A DNA stretch of 64,000 bases from Flavobacteriaceae bacterium (GTDB lineage: Bacteria; Bacteroidota; Bacteroidia; Flavobacteriales; Flavobacteriaceae): the NCBI GenBank assembly GCA_014075215.1, contig CP046177.1, forward strand, positions 3,844,501-3,908,500, in the 5' to 3' direction. A model generated the notes under the pieces. That model did no database searches and was not told the origin of the DNA. It saw nothing but the letters and a program-made list of their open reading frames with translations. Position numbers and translations under genes: made by a program. Below, piece by piece: positions 1-8,725 of the stretch. Every line of letters starts with the position of its first letter. Position 1 is the stretch's first letter.

Positions 1-45
1 AGCCAAAATGGTATGTTTGTGCAGATATGAATAAAACAAAAACTT
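1..45 (+). promoter_or_regulatory. Promoter remnant of the first type I head
   Basis: The motif TATGTTTG at 12-19 fits the Bacteroidetes -7 consensus TAnnTTTG and lies 26 bases before the ATG at 46. The same motif stands before the primase-helicase genes at 17.3 and 25.8 kb. The -33 box and the expected divergent xre gene would lie outside the window. Confidence 0.4.
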
Positions 46-1581
46 ATGAACAAACTAAATACTACCAACTCCAACAACTACCAATATAAAACCAAACATT
101 TAGACATCCGGATTTTAGGAGGCCTAAAAGTTGGAAAGTTGGAAAGCCTCAGAGTAACCCTAAGCATCCAAAAAATAGAGTCCACCCATATTTTAAGGCA
201 CAGTATCGATCTGTATAATGACAACCAGGTAGAAAAATTTGTAAGAAGAATAGCAGAAAGATTAGAGATTGGGACTTCTGTAGTGAGGCCAACTCTGCAG
301 GAGCTTACCCGGGAGTTAGAGAATTACCGTTTTATTTTATTGGAGCGTGAAAAACAACAACAGGCCGGCCCGGAAATAAAACCCCTAACAGCTAAAGCTA
401 CCCGGGAAGCTACCGCCTTTTTGAAAAAGCAGCACCTGTTAAGCTTAACAAACCGGTACATCGGAAGGTCAGGTGTGATAGGAGAAGAAACCAATCGCCT
501 TCTGATGTACTTGTTATTTACTTCCCGGAAAACCAATAATCCGCTACATTGTATCTCTCTGGGAAGTTCAGGCGTTGGAAAAACCCACTTGCAATCAAAA
601 GTAGCAGAACTCATCCCAGAGGAAGACAAGGTAGAAATTACCGTATTATCAGCAAATGCCTTTTATTATTTTAACAGAACGGAATTACAACACAAACTGA
701 TACTCATTGAAGATTTAGACGGAGCAGAATCGGTACTCTATCCACTTAGAGAATTACAAAGTAAAAAAAGAATCACCAAAACGGTGGTTCATAAAGATAG
801 CAAAGGGACTACCAAAACCATTCACCTGACCGTAGAAGGCCCGGTATCGGTAGCAGGCTGTACTACCAGAGAATCTGTTTATGAAGATAATAGTAACCGG
901 AGCTTCTTACTCTATATCGATGAATCCGAAATACAGGATAAAAAGATCATGGATTATCAGCGTGCTATCTCTGCCGGAAAGGTCAATGAAGAAGGACAGC
1001 TACAGGCTGCGGCACTACTTAGAAATACACAACGTGTGCTCAAACCCATAAAGGTTATCAACCCCTTTGCAGAATACCTGGAGCTACCCCAATCCGTATT
1101 CAAACCCCGCAGAACCAACTCCCACTATTTACAATTAATAGAGGCTATTACATTCTATCATCAATACCAAAGAGAGGAAAAAGTAAACGAGGCCACAGGA
1201 GAAATCCATATAGAAACAACAACAGAAGACATACAAGAAGCTAACCATTTAATAACAGAAGTATTGCTTAGAAAAAGTGATCTGCTAAGTGGAGCTTGTA
1301 GAGATTTTTTTGAAAGACTCAAAAGTCATCTAAAGAAAACCAAACAAAAGAACTTTAGCAATGCAGAAGTAAGAAGTTGGTTACGGCTTGCCAAATCCAC
1401 TGTTCGTCGTCGTTTTTTGGAACTCCTCGATGCTGATGTGATGCAAAGAGTAGCTACCAAAGAAAAGAAAATCTACCGCTATGAGCTGACCGTTACAGAT
1501 GACTACGCTACCCTGAAAGCCACCATAGCAAAGGCCTTGCAGGATTGTATAGATAAAATCAATCGAGCCAGCGGTTCATAA
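46..1581 (+). CDS. P-loop ATPase of type I head (helicase-like), 511 aa
   Basis: I infer an ATP-driven DNA-handling protein of a mobile element. It has a Walker A motif (GSSGVGKT, about residues 172-179), a hydrophobic Walker B strand ending IEDLDG (about 219-226) and a C-terminal winged-helix region ('NAEVRSWLRLAKSTVRRR'). It is homologous to the C-terminal half of the 836-aa primase-helicase at 17.4 kb, lacking the zinc finger and TOPRIM domains, and to full-length versions at 33.9 and 43.6 kb. The ATG at 46 matches the start of those homologues (short N-terminus, then NYQYKTKHL). Two tyrosine recombinase genes follow on the same strand, so the trio probably acts in excision/integration or replication of the unit. 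The exact biochemical role is not established here. Confidence 0.8.
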   Translation: MNKLNTTNSNNYQYKTKHLDIRILGGLKVGKLESLRVTLSIQKIESTHILRHSIDLYNDNQVEKFVRRIAERLEIGTSVVRPTLQELTRELENYRFILLEREKQQQAGPEIKPLTAKATREATAFLKKQHLLSLTNRYIGRSGVIGEETNRLLMYLLFTSRKTNNPLHCISLGSSGVGKTHLQSKVAELIPEEDKVEITVLSANAFYYFNRTELQHKLILIEDLDGAESVLYPLRELQSKKRITKTVVHKDSKGTTKTIHLTVEGPVSVAGCTTRESVYEDNSNRSFLLYIDESEIQDKKIMDYQRAISAGKVNEEGQLQAAALLRNTQRVLKPIKVINPFAEYLELPQSVFKPRRTNSHYLQLIEAITFYHQYQREEKVNEATGEIHIETTTEDIQEANHLITEVLLRKSDLLSGACRDFFERLKSHLKKTKQKNFSNAEVRSWLRLAKSTVRRRFLELLDADVMQRVATKEKKIYRYELTVTDDYATLKATIAKALQDCIDKINRASGS

Positions 1582-1686
1582 CGAACCACTTCTATTTGAA
1601 CCGGTTAATAAACAGATAGTCAATACTTTATGACTACCAAACCATAAATGCTAAAAAAACACATACCGAAGTAAAAAAAAATAGTC

Positions 1687-2610
1687 ATGCAGAAATTAAA
1701 ATTACACAATCAGAGTTATAAAACCTTGGTAAAATCATATAAAGAGTGGCTGGATATTTTAAGTTTTAGCAGCAGTATGTGTGAGAACTACACCAGGTAT
1801 CTGCAAGAATTTTTACATTATTTAGAGACTAAGGGCATAAAAAAAATACATCACAATAGTGTAGAGACCGTAAAAGATTACTACAGGTATTTACAACAAA
1901 GGCCAAACCAGGTTAGACAAGGCGCATTAATGAAAGCCACTTTAAACCAACATCAACAAGCACTTAGAAAGTTCAATGAATATCTGAAAAAACACCATAC
2001 AAGCCCTATTCCAATTCATTTAAAAGCAGAAACCACAAAAGACGACAGAGCTATCCAAATTCTTACAAAACAGCAAATAAAGACTTTATTCAAGGCAACT
2101 GATCATAGCAGTGAAATGGTAAGAATCCGCCTAAGAGATAAAGCCATGTTAGTGTGTTTGTATAGTTTAGGCCTTAGAGCCAATGAAGCCTCACAGCTCG
2201 ATAGAAAAGATATTTTATTTGATAAGCAATTAGCCTATGTAAGAAAAGGGAAGAATTATAAAGAGCGTTTTGTACCTCTCAACACTTATAACTTAAACAT
2301 CTTAGAGGAATATTTATATGATGGGCGCTTAGCGTTTTACAAAGCAAATCAAACAGAAGCTTTTTTTATTGGCTCCCAAGGTAAAAGACTGGGAGTACAA
2401 AGCCTTAGAGCAAGAATACGGGTACTGGTAGCACTGACAAATGATGAAGGATTAAACCATAAGAAAATTACCCCGCATACCCTTAGACATTCTATTGCCA
2501 CACATCTTTTGAAACAAGGCGCACCTATGGAAAGTATACAGCAGTTTTTAGGACACGCTTCATTGGAAACCACACAACTCTATACACACCTTGCAAAGCA
2601 AGAACAATAA
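1687..2610 (+). CDS. Tyrosine recombinase A (XerC/D-like), 307 aa
   Basis: Site-specific DNA recombinase of the phage integrase family. The SAM-like N-terminal DNA-binding domain covers about residues 15-105. The catalytic domain shows the expected residues: Arg164 in LGLRANEA, His264 and Arg267 in HTLRH, His290 in LGHASLETTQ and the nucleophile Tyr299. Length is normal for a simple Xer-type enzyme. It lies about 105 bases after the ATPase gene and 54 bases before a second recombinase, an arrangement repeated at 35.6 and 45.3 kb. It is the likely catalytic partner of the trio, since the second recombinase lacks the first arginine. The substrate is unknown; the hairpin boundary sites of this array are candidates. 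Confidence 0.9.
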   Translation: MQKLKLHNQSYKTLVKSYKEWLDILSFSSSMCENYTRYLQEFLHYLETKGIKKIHHNSVETVKDYYRYLQQRPNQVRQGALMKATLNQHQQALRKFNEYLKKHHTSPIPIHLKAETTKDDRAIQILTKQQIKTLFKATDHSSEMVRIRLRDKAMLVCLYSLGLRANEASQLDRKDILFDKQLAYVRKGKNYKERFVPLNTYNLNILEEYLYDGRLAFYKANQTEAFFIGSQGKRLGVQSLRARIRVLVALTNDEGLNHKKITPHTLRHSIATHLLKQGAPMESIQQFLGHASLETTQLYTHLAKQEQ

Positions 2611-2664
2611 TTTGTCATTCCCATACACGCACCTGGCAATGACAAGAGATCATTAATTATTACC

Positions 2665-3564
2665 ATGAATACATTGGACCATTACAGAGAATACCTGAAA
2701 CAAGAAAACTATGCCAAATCCTCTGTCAAATCGTATCTGTTTTTAGCTGATAAATTTATAGCATGGCTTACCATAGAAAATATAAAAGGTATAGCATTAG
2801 ATTATAAAACAGCATTAAAATACGTAGCATACTTACAGAAGTTCTATAATAAACCCGCAACAGTTAATCATATACTAAATTCAACAAACTGTTATTGTAA
2901 TTATCTTGTGCATATGGCAAGTTTGGAGAGGAACCCATTTACAGGGCTTAGAATACAAGGAGAGAAGAGAAAAACAGTATTACACGATTTACTTTCCTTA
3001 GATGAATTAGAAGATATCTATTATTCTTATGACACAGAACAAGACAAGCACCCGGTAAGAATACTGGCAAATAAAAGAAATAAAGTAATTATAGGTTTAT
3101 TGGTCTATCAGGGGCTTACTACTTCGGATTTAAAACGCTTGGAATTAGAACATTTAGAGCTTTCTCAGGGAAAGATTCATATACCCGGAGGAAATATAGG
3201 CAATCATAGAACATTAGAACTAAAACCCTGGCAAGTGATAGGGTTTTTAGAATATGTAACGCAAGTACGGCCTGAATTACTACCTAAAGATCACCCGGAG
3301 AACCCTTACGTTTTTATAGCTTCCGGAGGCAGAATAACAGATACGGTAGCCCATATTATAAAGAAACTAAAAAAGATAAATCATAAAGTTACCAACATAC
3401 ATCAAATACGTTCAAGTGTTATTGTGCATTGGTTAGAGAAATACAATTTAAGGAAAGTACAAATATTAGCAGGACATAAAAGGATTAGCACTACAGAAAG
3501 ATATCAGCAAGAAGATTTAAATCAATTGCAGGAAATTATTAATACATACCATCCATTAAGTTAA
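2665..3564 (+). CDS. Tyrosine recombinase B, lacks catalytic Arg I, 299 aa
   Basis: Integrase-family protein with an N-terminal core-binding domain and a C-terminal domain holding HxxR (His246, Arg249), AGH (His271) and Tyr280. At the position of the first catalytic arginine the sequence reads GLTTSDL, so Arg is replaced by Thr152. The homologues at 36.5 and 46.2 kb have Asn there (GLNTTEL). The loss is therefore shared and ancient, not a pseudogene accident. I infer a partner subunit that binds DNA or assembles with recombinase A, possibly with weak or no cleavage of its own. Paired tyrosine recombinases with unequal roles are known in elements such as Tn554. Confidence 0.85.
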   Translation: MNTLDHYREYLKQENYAKSSVKSYLFLADKFIAWLTIENIKGIALDYKTALKYVAYLQKFYNKPATVNHILNSTNCYCNYLVHMASLERNPFTGLRIQGEKRKTVLHDLLSLDELEDIYYSYDTEQDKHPVRILANKRNKVIIGLLVYQGLTTSDLKRLELEHLELSQGKIHIPGGNIGNHRTLELKPWQVIGFLEYVTQVRPELLPKDHPENPYVFIASGGRITDTVAHIIKKLKKINHKVTNIHQIRSSVIVHWLEKYNLRKVQILAGHKRISTTERYQQEDLNQLQEIINTYHPLS

Positions 3565-3756
3565 ATTCACTGTAAAAGCTTCAAAGTTGCGGGTTTAAAA
3601 ATTGAATCCAAAATCTGAAACTGAAACCCGGAGCTTCTCTATCATCAATTTTTTTGATAGTGCTATAAGAAAAATGGATAGTATAAGGCTTCTAGTGGGT
3701 GATTTAGCATTGCATCTTAAATTTTAAACCTGGAACTTTAAACCAACTATACGAGC

Positions 3757-4400
3757 GGTTATAAGGTGTTCGCTACGCCCCTCTGTGCAGCACTTTTGTT
3801 TGTCCAAAAAGGGTCCCTCCGGGCGTTCCTTTTGGTCAAAAAAAAGCTGCTGCCTCCCGGCTTCTGCTCCGCTCACCCGCAGCTCCTCTGTATTTTTGTG
3901 AACGGCTCCTATGGGTCGCCTACAAAAATCCACCGCTGCTTATCTGGCGCAGCCGCTGGTGCCAAAGCCTACTGCGCATTTTTTTTAAACGGATTTATTA
4001 ATTTTTAGAAAAAGGAGAAAAAAAAATGCTTGTGGCGCGTCCACGCTGCTCACTTAATCGTTCACAGCTCCTGTGTCCACGTCGGCTTTGGCGCTGCGCT
4101 TTTGCTGCGCTGGTTTTGCGTACAACGCAGAACACTCAATCGGCGTTGGCCTCTACAAACAGTAAGGGTAAATCAAAAAAAGGGAAATATAGTAAACGTT
4201 TTTAGATGAAAAGCTAACGCACTATCGTTTGTTTTTAAAAGCAGTACGGAAATCATTTTAGATATCACAGACGGAAGAATTTACAACAAACGATGTAGTT
4301 GTGAAGCTGAACGCGCTATCGCTTGTCGATTTTAAAAAGCTGACGATTTATCTCCTGGCTTCGGCCCCACTATAAATCCTCATCTTTTTAAAATGAAGTT
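3757..4400 (+). repeat. Degenerate, shortened copy of the 1.25-kb head repeat
   Basis: Starts GGTTATAAGGTGTTCGCTAC like the four later copies and keeps the GC-rich blocks (gctgctgcctcc, cgtccacgctgctcac, gcgctgcgctttt), but has many substitutions and loses the last ~500 bases. The stretch matching the 106-aa reading frame of other copies is broken here, which argues against that frame being a gene. From 4401 to 4524 I see only AT-rich filler before the RHS gene. Its place, between recombinases and RHS-CT, is the same as in the other type I heads. Confidence 0.8.
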
Positions 4401-4524
4401 CCCCCTAATACTTAATACTCACATCTCCATACTTACTACTCCACTACCAATGACCAATTACTAATTACTAATTCACCAATGAACCAACAGATACCCGGAA
4501 TTTTTTTTTATATTTGGGTAAGTT

Positions 4525-6240
4525 ATGAGAGTAAGCATGCTGAGATACCGTAATTTTTTTCTTTGTAGAAAGACATCGCAAAAAAAAGCGACCGGTGTTC
4601 ATTTTTTTTGCATAAGGTATCCTTATGATGCGTTAAATAGAATTACAGGGGCAGCCAGCACAGGGAACTCATTTACAGGAAGGTACGACCTATCAAATGT
4701 AACCTATGACAAGAATGGAAATATTTTAGCGCTGACCAGAGGTGGGCACTTAGATACGAATGCTACTTCTTTCGGTGTGATGGATGATTTGAGATATTTT
4801 TATGATGCCGGAAATAAGCTAACTTCGGTAGATGACAAGGCACAAAACACCCAAGGTTTTAAGGACGGCAATACTTCCGGTGATGATTATTCGTATGATG
4901 TAAATGGGAATATGATATCGGATAAAAATAAGGGGATTACAAATATTACTTACAATCATCTGAATCTTCCAAAAACGGTCAGTATCAATGCAAATGATTA
5001 TATCACTTATGTATATGATGCAGCAGGAGTAAAGCAAGCAAAATATGTTATCAGAAATGGCGGCATTGGGCCGGGAAATATAACTGCTACCAAATATGCA
5101 GGAAATTACATCTATGAGAACAACGTTTTACAGTTTTTTAGCACCTCCGAGGGATATGTAAAGTATAACCAATCTTCACAAAAATTCGAGTATGTCTATC
5201 AGATGAAAGATCATTTAGGCAATGTACGACTATCATACACAGATACCGATGCATCGGGGGATATATCTCAAGACGAGATTATCCAAGAGAATCATTACAT
5301 GCCATTTGGACTCAAAATGCGCGGATTTAATAATGTGGTAAATTCCAATGGAAATAGTGTTGCAGAAAAAAGAATGTTTGGAGGAAAAGAATACAATGAA
5401 GAACTGGGTTTAAACTGGTATGATATTACGGCTCGTAATTACGACCCTGCTTTGGGACGTTGGATGAATGTTGATCCTCAATCTGAAAAGTTTTATGATC
5501 AATCTCCGTTCAATTATGCATTGAATAATCCTGTATTTTTTATTGACCCCGACGGTGAAGCACCATTTTGGTTTGGTGATCCTGTCAAGAACCCAAAGAT
5601 ACGATCAACCAAAGGAAGTGGTAGAAAAGGCGGAATGTTTGGGATGACAAGAAAAAATATTAAAGGTCAAAAAAAATTCCATAATGGGGTAGATATTTTA
5701 GCTCCCGTAGGAACTCCAATACAGAGTATAAAAGGAGGTACGGTTTATAGTAAAGGAACTCATAAAAAACTAGGAAATTTTGTAATTATTAAAACCGTTC
5801 TTAATAATGGCTCAACATTGTTTACAGCATATGCTCATTTAGATAAACCAACATCATTAAAGTCAGGGGCTAAAGTTAAAGAAGGTTCTATAGTTGGAAA
5901 AGCTGGAAAAACAGGAAATGCTAAAGATGTATCTAAAAGTGAAGAGCATGTACATATCTATACAAAAGTAAGTACAAATGGAAAATATAAAACAGCAAAA
6001 TTTGTTAATCCATTACAGTTTTTTAGCACTAAATTTGATAGTAATGGAAATCCAATTATCCCTAAACCGACACCTCTGCCAGAGATTAGCCCAGGGACAG
6101 TTCAACCTGTATCTCCAGGGAATCAACTTTGCGCAGGTTGTGAAAGAAAAAAGAGAGAGGAACAAATAAGGAGATACAATAATGACCCTGCGAGGTTATT
6201 TGATAATGATTACATAAGACCGAATAAAAATGAAAATTAA
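4525..6240 (+). CDS. RHS-repeat protein fragment with C-terminal M23 peptidase toxin
   Basis: Polymorphic toxin tip predicted to cut peptidoglycan. After a ~35-residue junk-like leader the RHS frame begins at YPYDALNRITG, runs through YD repeats and the RHS-associated core (MPFGLKMRGFNN, then ARNYDPALGRW, then DPDG at about 350). The C-terminal domain has LytM/M23 zinc motifs: HNGVD (His386, Asp390), AYAHL (His438) and HVH (His475, His477). The upstream RHS part is missing, and the join at GCATAAGGTATCC equals the cassette join of the other units, only this copy carries ~180 more residues of RHS core. The start codon at 4525 is probably not native. The next gene overlaps by 11 bases and has a signal peptide, as expected of immunity to a periplasmic enzyme. 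Confidence 0.85.
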   Translation: MRVSMLRYRNFFLCRKTSQKKATGVHFFCIRYPYDALNRITGAASTGNSFTGRYDLSNVTYDKNGNILALTRGGHLDTNATSFGVMDDLRYFYDAGNKLTSVDDKAQNTQGFKDGNTSGDDYSYDVNGNMISDKNKGITNITYNHLNLPKTVSINANDYITYVYDAAGVKQAKYVIRNGGIGPGNITATKYAGNYIYENNVLQFFSTSEGYVKYNQSSQKFEYVYQMKDHLGNVRLSYTDTDASGDISQDEIIQENHYMPFGLKMRGFNNVVNSNGNSVAEKRMFGGKEYNEELGLNWYDITARNYDPALGRWMNVDPQSEKFYDQSPFNYALNNPVFFIDPDGEAPFWFGDPVKNPKIRSTKGSGRKGGMFGMTRKNIKGQKKFHNGVDILAPVGTPIQSIKGGTVYSKGTHKKLGNFVIIKTVLNNGSTLFTAYAHLDKPTSLKSGAKVKEGSIVGKAGKTGNAKDVSKSEEHVHIYTKVSTNGKYKTAKFVNPLQFFSTKFDSNGNPIIPKPTPLPEISPGTVQPVSPGNQLCAGCERKKREEQIRRYNNDPARLFDNDYIRPNKNEN

Positions 6241-6745
6241 ATTATTTTTTTTAGCTGTCATTGCATTTTTTTCAATCAGCATTGATGAAGCAATACATCA
6301 GAATGAGCTAGATTATATAAGTATTAAATCTGTTAAGGTTAATAATCAAATAAGTATTAATTCAACTAAAAAAGAACTTGTAAAAAGTTTTGGAAAACCA
6401 GATTCGATTGAGAAATTTTTTAATGAATTGATTGATGAAAAACCAACATACCGTTATAAATATGGAAATTCTTATTTTGATATTTATGATTCAAAAGTTT
6501 CCACTTTTATGGTTGCTGACTCAAAGTTTTCAATTATGGGCTTTAGCCCTGGTATGAATTTAAAAAAGTTAGTAGAGAAGTTTCCAAAATCTTATGCTTC
6601 AAAGTATGTTTATGATGAAAAGCTTCCTTCCAGATATAACATAAGAGTTGGGCTCAAATCTAATAAGAGTATAATAGATTCTGATTTGTTTTTTAAAGTA
6701 GATAATAAAAAAGTTTTATCAATAGAATATTGGGAAGATTATTAA
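6230..6745 (+). CDS. Predicted periplasmic immunity protein to the M23 toxin
   Basis: A 171-residue protein with an N-terminal hydrophobic Sec-type leader (IKLFFLAVIAFFSISI). The mature part is lysine-rich and I do not recognise its family. It overlaps the end of the toxin gene by 11 bases, a sign of translational coupling usual in toxin-immunity pairs. Export to the periplasm fits protection against a peptidoglycan endopeptidase. Immunity function is inferred from position only. Confidence 0.7.
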   Translation: MKIKLFFLAVIAFFSISIDEAIHQNELDYISIKSVKVNNQISINSTKKELVKSFGKPDSIEKFFNELIDEKPTYRYKYGNSYFDIYDSKVSTFMVADSKFSIMGFSPGMNLKKLVEKFPKSYASKYVYDEKLPSRYNIRVGLKSNKSIIDSDLFFKVDNKKVLSIEYWEDY

Positions 6746-6750
6746 TACCC

Positions 6751-6800
6751 CACTGGCTACCGCTAGTTTGTAACTAGTGGCGTTTGTGAGTAAAACAACC
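6751..6800 (+). other. Cassette boundary site, hairpin variant A
   Basis: Contains CCGCTAG-TTTGTAA-CTAGTGG at 6760-6780, a stem with loop TGT and one conserved G-T wobble, followed by GTTTGTGAGTAAAACAAC. The same tail is repeated 72 bases later after a second hairpin, so two boundary sites stand in tandem with nothing between them. That looks like an empty cassette slot or an excision scar. Confidence 0.6.
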
Positions 6801-6803
6801 CCT

Positions 6804-6875
6804 GCTCGTCCTAGTATGTCACGCAACCGCTACCGCTAGCATTTGCTAGTGGCGTTTGTGAGTAAAACAACGAAA
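6804..6875 (+). other. Cassette boundary site, hairpin variant B
   Basis: Reads GCTCGTCCTAGTATGTCACG and then the hairpin CCGCTAG-CATTTG-CTAGTGG at 6833-6852. The CCCCT before it joins GCTCG exactly as deduced for the IS110 insertion site at 50.3/51.7 kb, so this is an unoccupied target. The same site occurs inverted at 8390-8438 and direct at 51661-51735. Confidence 0.6.
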
Positions 6876-7107
6876 AAAACTATTTTAAGAAATTAAGATA
6901 TTTTTTTCGTTGTTTTTAGCAAATTACAGTTTACAAAAACGCTTGCAATACCTGTTCTAAAGCGGTTATTTTATTTTGGTTTTAAAACCTGCTCCGTTCA
7001 CACCCCAAAATTTACCGAAAACAAAAAAGTTATTAACATTCCTTTTTTTCTTATCTACCCCTTTATACGCCTATCTTTCTTCCGTTTTTTCTTTGTTTTT
7101 GTTTTCC
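6804..7107. repeat. Left flank of type II head (arm of a palindrome)
   Basis: From the boundary site to the 38-bp inverted repeat. Its reverse complement lies colinearly at 8135-8438, giving arms of about 340 bp once the IR is included. Includes CAACGAAAAAAA...TTTTTTTCGTTG around 6870-6915, itself an inverted repeat. No convincing gene: the 111-residue frame at 6976-7311 crosses the IR and is compositional. Confidence 0.75.
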
Positions 7108-7146
7108 GCCCCATTCCGCCCTCATTTCAGGGGTTTTTGTGGGGGC
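7108..7146. repeat. 38-bp inverted repeat, C variant (left)
   Basis: GCCCCATTCCGCCCTCATTT followed by CAGGGGTTTTTGTGGGGGC. It pairs with the T-variant copy at 8097-8134. The C/T difference (CCGCCCTC against CCGTCCTC) is shared with the copy at 12884, which helps to trace the rearrangement. Confidence 0.85.
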
Positions 7147-8096
7147 GAAAAACACAGAAAAACGAAACCAAAAACAGCTCAAAACCAAAGCAAAAAAGAG
7201 AAGAAAAAGTACAAAAAAGAACAGAAACAAAACCCTAAATCTGAGAGCCGAAAAACGGCTAAAAAAGAGCAAAAAACAGGCTTAAAATTGCTTTTAAAAA
7301 TCAAATACTAAATTGACAAAAAAGTGAACAAATAAGAACCGCCTAAAACTTGTATTGAGTTTGCCAAAATATCAAAAATAGTTTGTTTAAAAACTAAAAA
7401 AATGGGTTGAAAACCCAAAAAAAAAGCCCCACCGCCTTTGGCGGAAAAAAAGCCCAAAAAAATACTCCGATTTTCGGAGCATAAAAATCAATTTTGCTAA
7501 TAAATTGACAAAAATCAGCTTATAAAATGGGTTGCAGAACCACAACCAACCAACACCGACAAAATGGCGTAATTGTTAATAACTCAAAGTCAAAAAACAG
7601 TCAATATTTAGAGAGAAATGAGAAGTAAAACGCCTAAAACCAAAAAATAATTCAGCCTTAAAATAAGAACAAAAATTTAGGTCATAAAATCTTAAATTAG
7701 GCGCAAGATTTGTCAAAATAATTGCGGAAAATCGCAAAAAAAACCTGTGTCGGCTCACTAAAAAAGTTCAAAAATTGCCCTGCAAAGCAGTGTAAAAGAA
7801 GAAGAAAAAACAAAAAAAATGTTTGTGGTTGATTACCACAAAAAGCCCCACCGCAAAGCGGTAAAAAAAGCCCAAAAAAACAGTTTGTCTTTGGCGTGAT
7901 GAAGCCGAATAATCGGCTCAAAAAAATAACAAATAAATGACTGTTTCAGTCAAAAAAAAGCCCTTTTGCCTTACGGCAATAAAAAAATGAAATTTAAGAT
8001 AAAAAACGTTTTAAAAGACCAAAAACGAAACGAAAAAAAGCCCAAGAAAAACCACCACCAAAAAAACCTAAAAACCCAAACGAAAAACACAAAAAA
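7147..8096 (-). other. Invertible hairpin-rich segment, inverted orientation
   Basis: About 950 bases, the reverse complement of the segment at 52003-52954. On the minus strand it is a series of short stem-loops with 3-4 base loops, each followed by a T run, such as CCGCC-AAA-GGCGG and CTCCGA-AAA-TCGGAG. Many are of rho-independent terminator form. Short open frames here on either strand repeat these words and do not look like genes. In this orientation the terminator-like units point left. Confidence 0.7.
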
Positions 8097-8134
8097 GCCC
8101 CACAAAAACCCCTGAAATGAGGACGGAATGGGGC
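8097..8134. repeat. 38-bp inverted repeat, T variant (right)
   Basis: GCCCCACAAAAACCCCTGAA followed by ATGAGGACGGAATGGGGC, the reverse complement of the left copy except for the C/T variant position. Beyond it the left flank of the head is repeated in reverse instead of the expected right flank with its genes. Confidence 0.85.
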
Positions 8135-8389
8135 GGAAAACAAAAACAAAGAAAAAACGGAAGAAAGATAGGCGTATAAAGGGGTAGAGAAGAAAAAAAG
8201 GAATGTTAATAACTTTTTTGTTTTCGGTAAATTTTGGGGTGTGAACGGAGCAGGTTTTAAAACCAAAATAAAATAACCGCTTTAGAACAGGTATTGCAAG
8301 CGTTTTTGTAAACTGTAATTTGCTAAAAACAACGAAAAAAATATCTTAATTTCTTAAACTCCTTTTTTTCGTTGTTTTACTCACAAACG

Positions 8390-8438
8390 CCACTAGCAAA
8401 TGCTAGCGGTAGCGGTTGCGTGACATACTAGGACGAGC
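8390..8438 (-). other. Cassette boundary site, variant B, inverted
   Basis: Reverse complement of the site at 6804-6852, with its hairpin at 8390-8409. It directly abuts the left end of the first IS110 element (CGAGC then CTTTAG), and AGGGG follows the other IS end at 9771, restoring the same target on the minus strand. Confidence 0.6.
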
Positions 8439-8560
8439 CTTTAGATTAGCAAATAGAAATAATTACTTAAAATAAAAACATAATAGTTATGATGAAATTT
8501 CTTTTTTTGCTTCTTTTTTTCTTTGTTAATAACTCTTATTTTGTTGATAACCAAAAACAC

Positions 8561-8700
8561 AAAAGAACGGAGTGAACTTTAGCGGCCAGCTAGCTTTTTA
8601 GAGCCATCCCCCGTATTAGTCTCCGTTCTTTTTAAAAGTTACTTAGAACCATATAGAATTTCAGTTTCTGCCCTTATTAAAGGTCTTAGTTTAAGTAACT
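8561..8700 (+). ncRNA. Candidate IS110 bridge RNA (two loop domains)
   Basis: Two consecutive stem-loops in the left non-coding end. The first (8561-8632) has a perfect 12-bp stem AAAAGAACGGAG/CTCCGTTCTTTT around a ~48-base loop containing CCCCC (8608-8612), complementary to the G-rich right side of the insertion targets. The second (8637-8700) has stem AGTTACTTA/TAAGTAACT and a loop with ATAGAAT (8653-8659) and TAAAGG (8678-8683). Those match, in same and reverse-complement sense, the two sides of the circle junction ATAGAATAC/CTTTAG. This is the target-loop then donor-loop layout known for IS110 bridge RNAs. Transcription is not shown. Confidence 0.65.
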
Positions 8701-8725
8701 ATTATTAATATCTAATTACAAAATT

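Noticed and set aside
324..629. Minus-strand frames inside the ATPase, transposase, xre and recombinase genes
   Set aside because: They are shadows of well-supported genes on the other strand.
7576..8266. Short open frames in the hairpin-rich segments (also at 13097-13442, 51833-52523, 56203-57191)
   Set aside because: They translate hairpin words and T runs into Phe/Leu-rich peptides, exist on both strands, and shift with module gain or loss. No ribosome site or conserved protein pattern.
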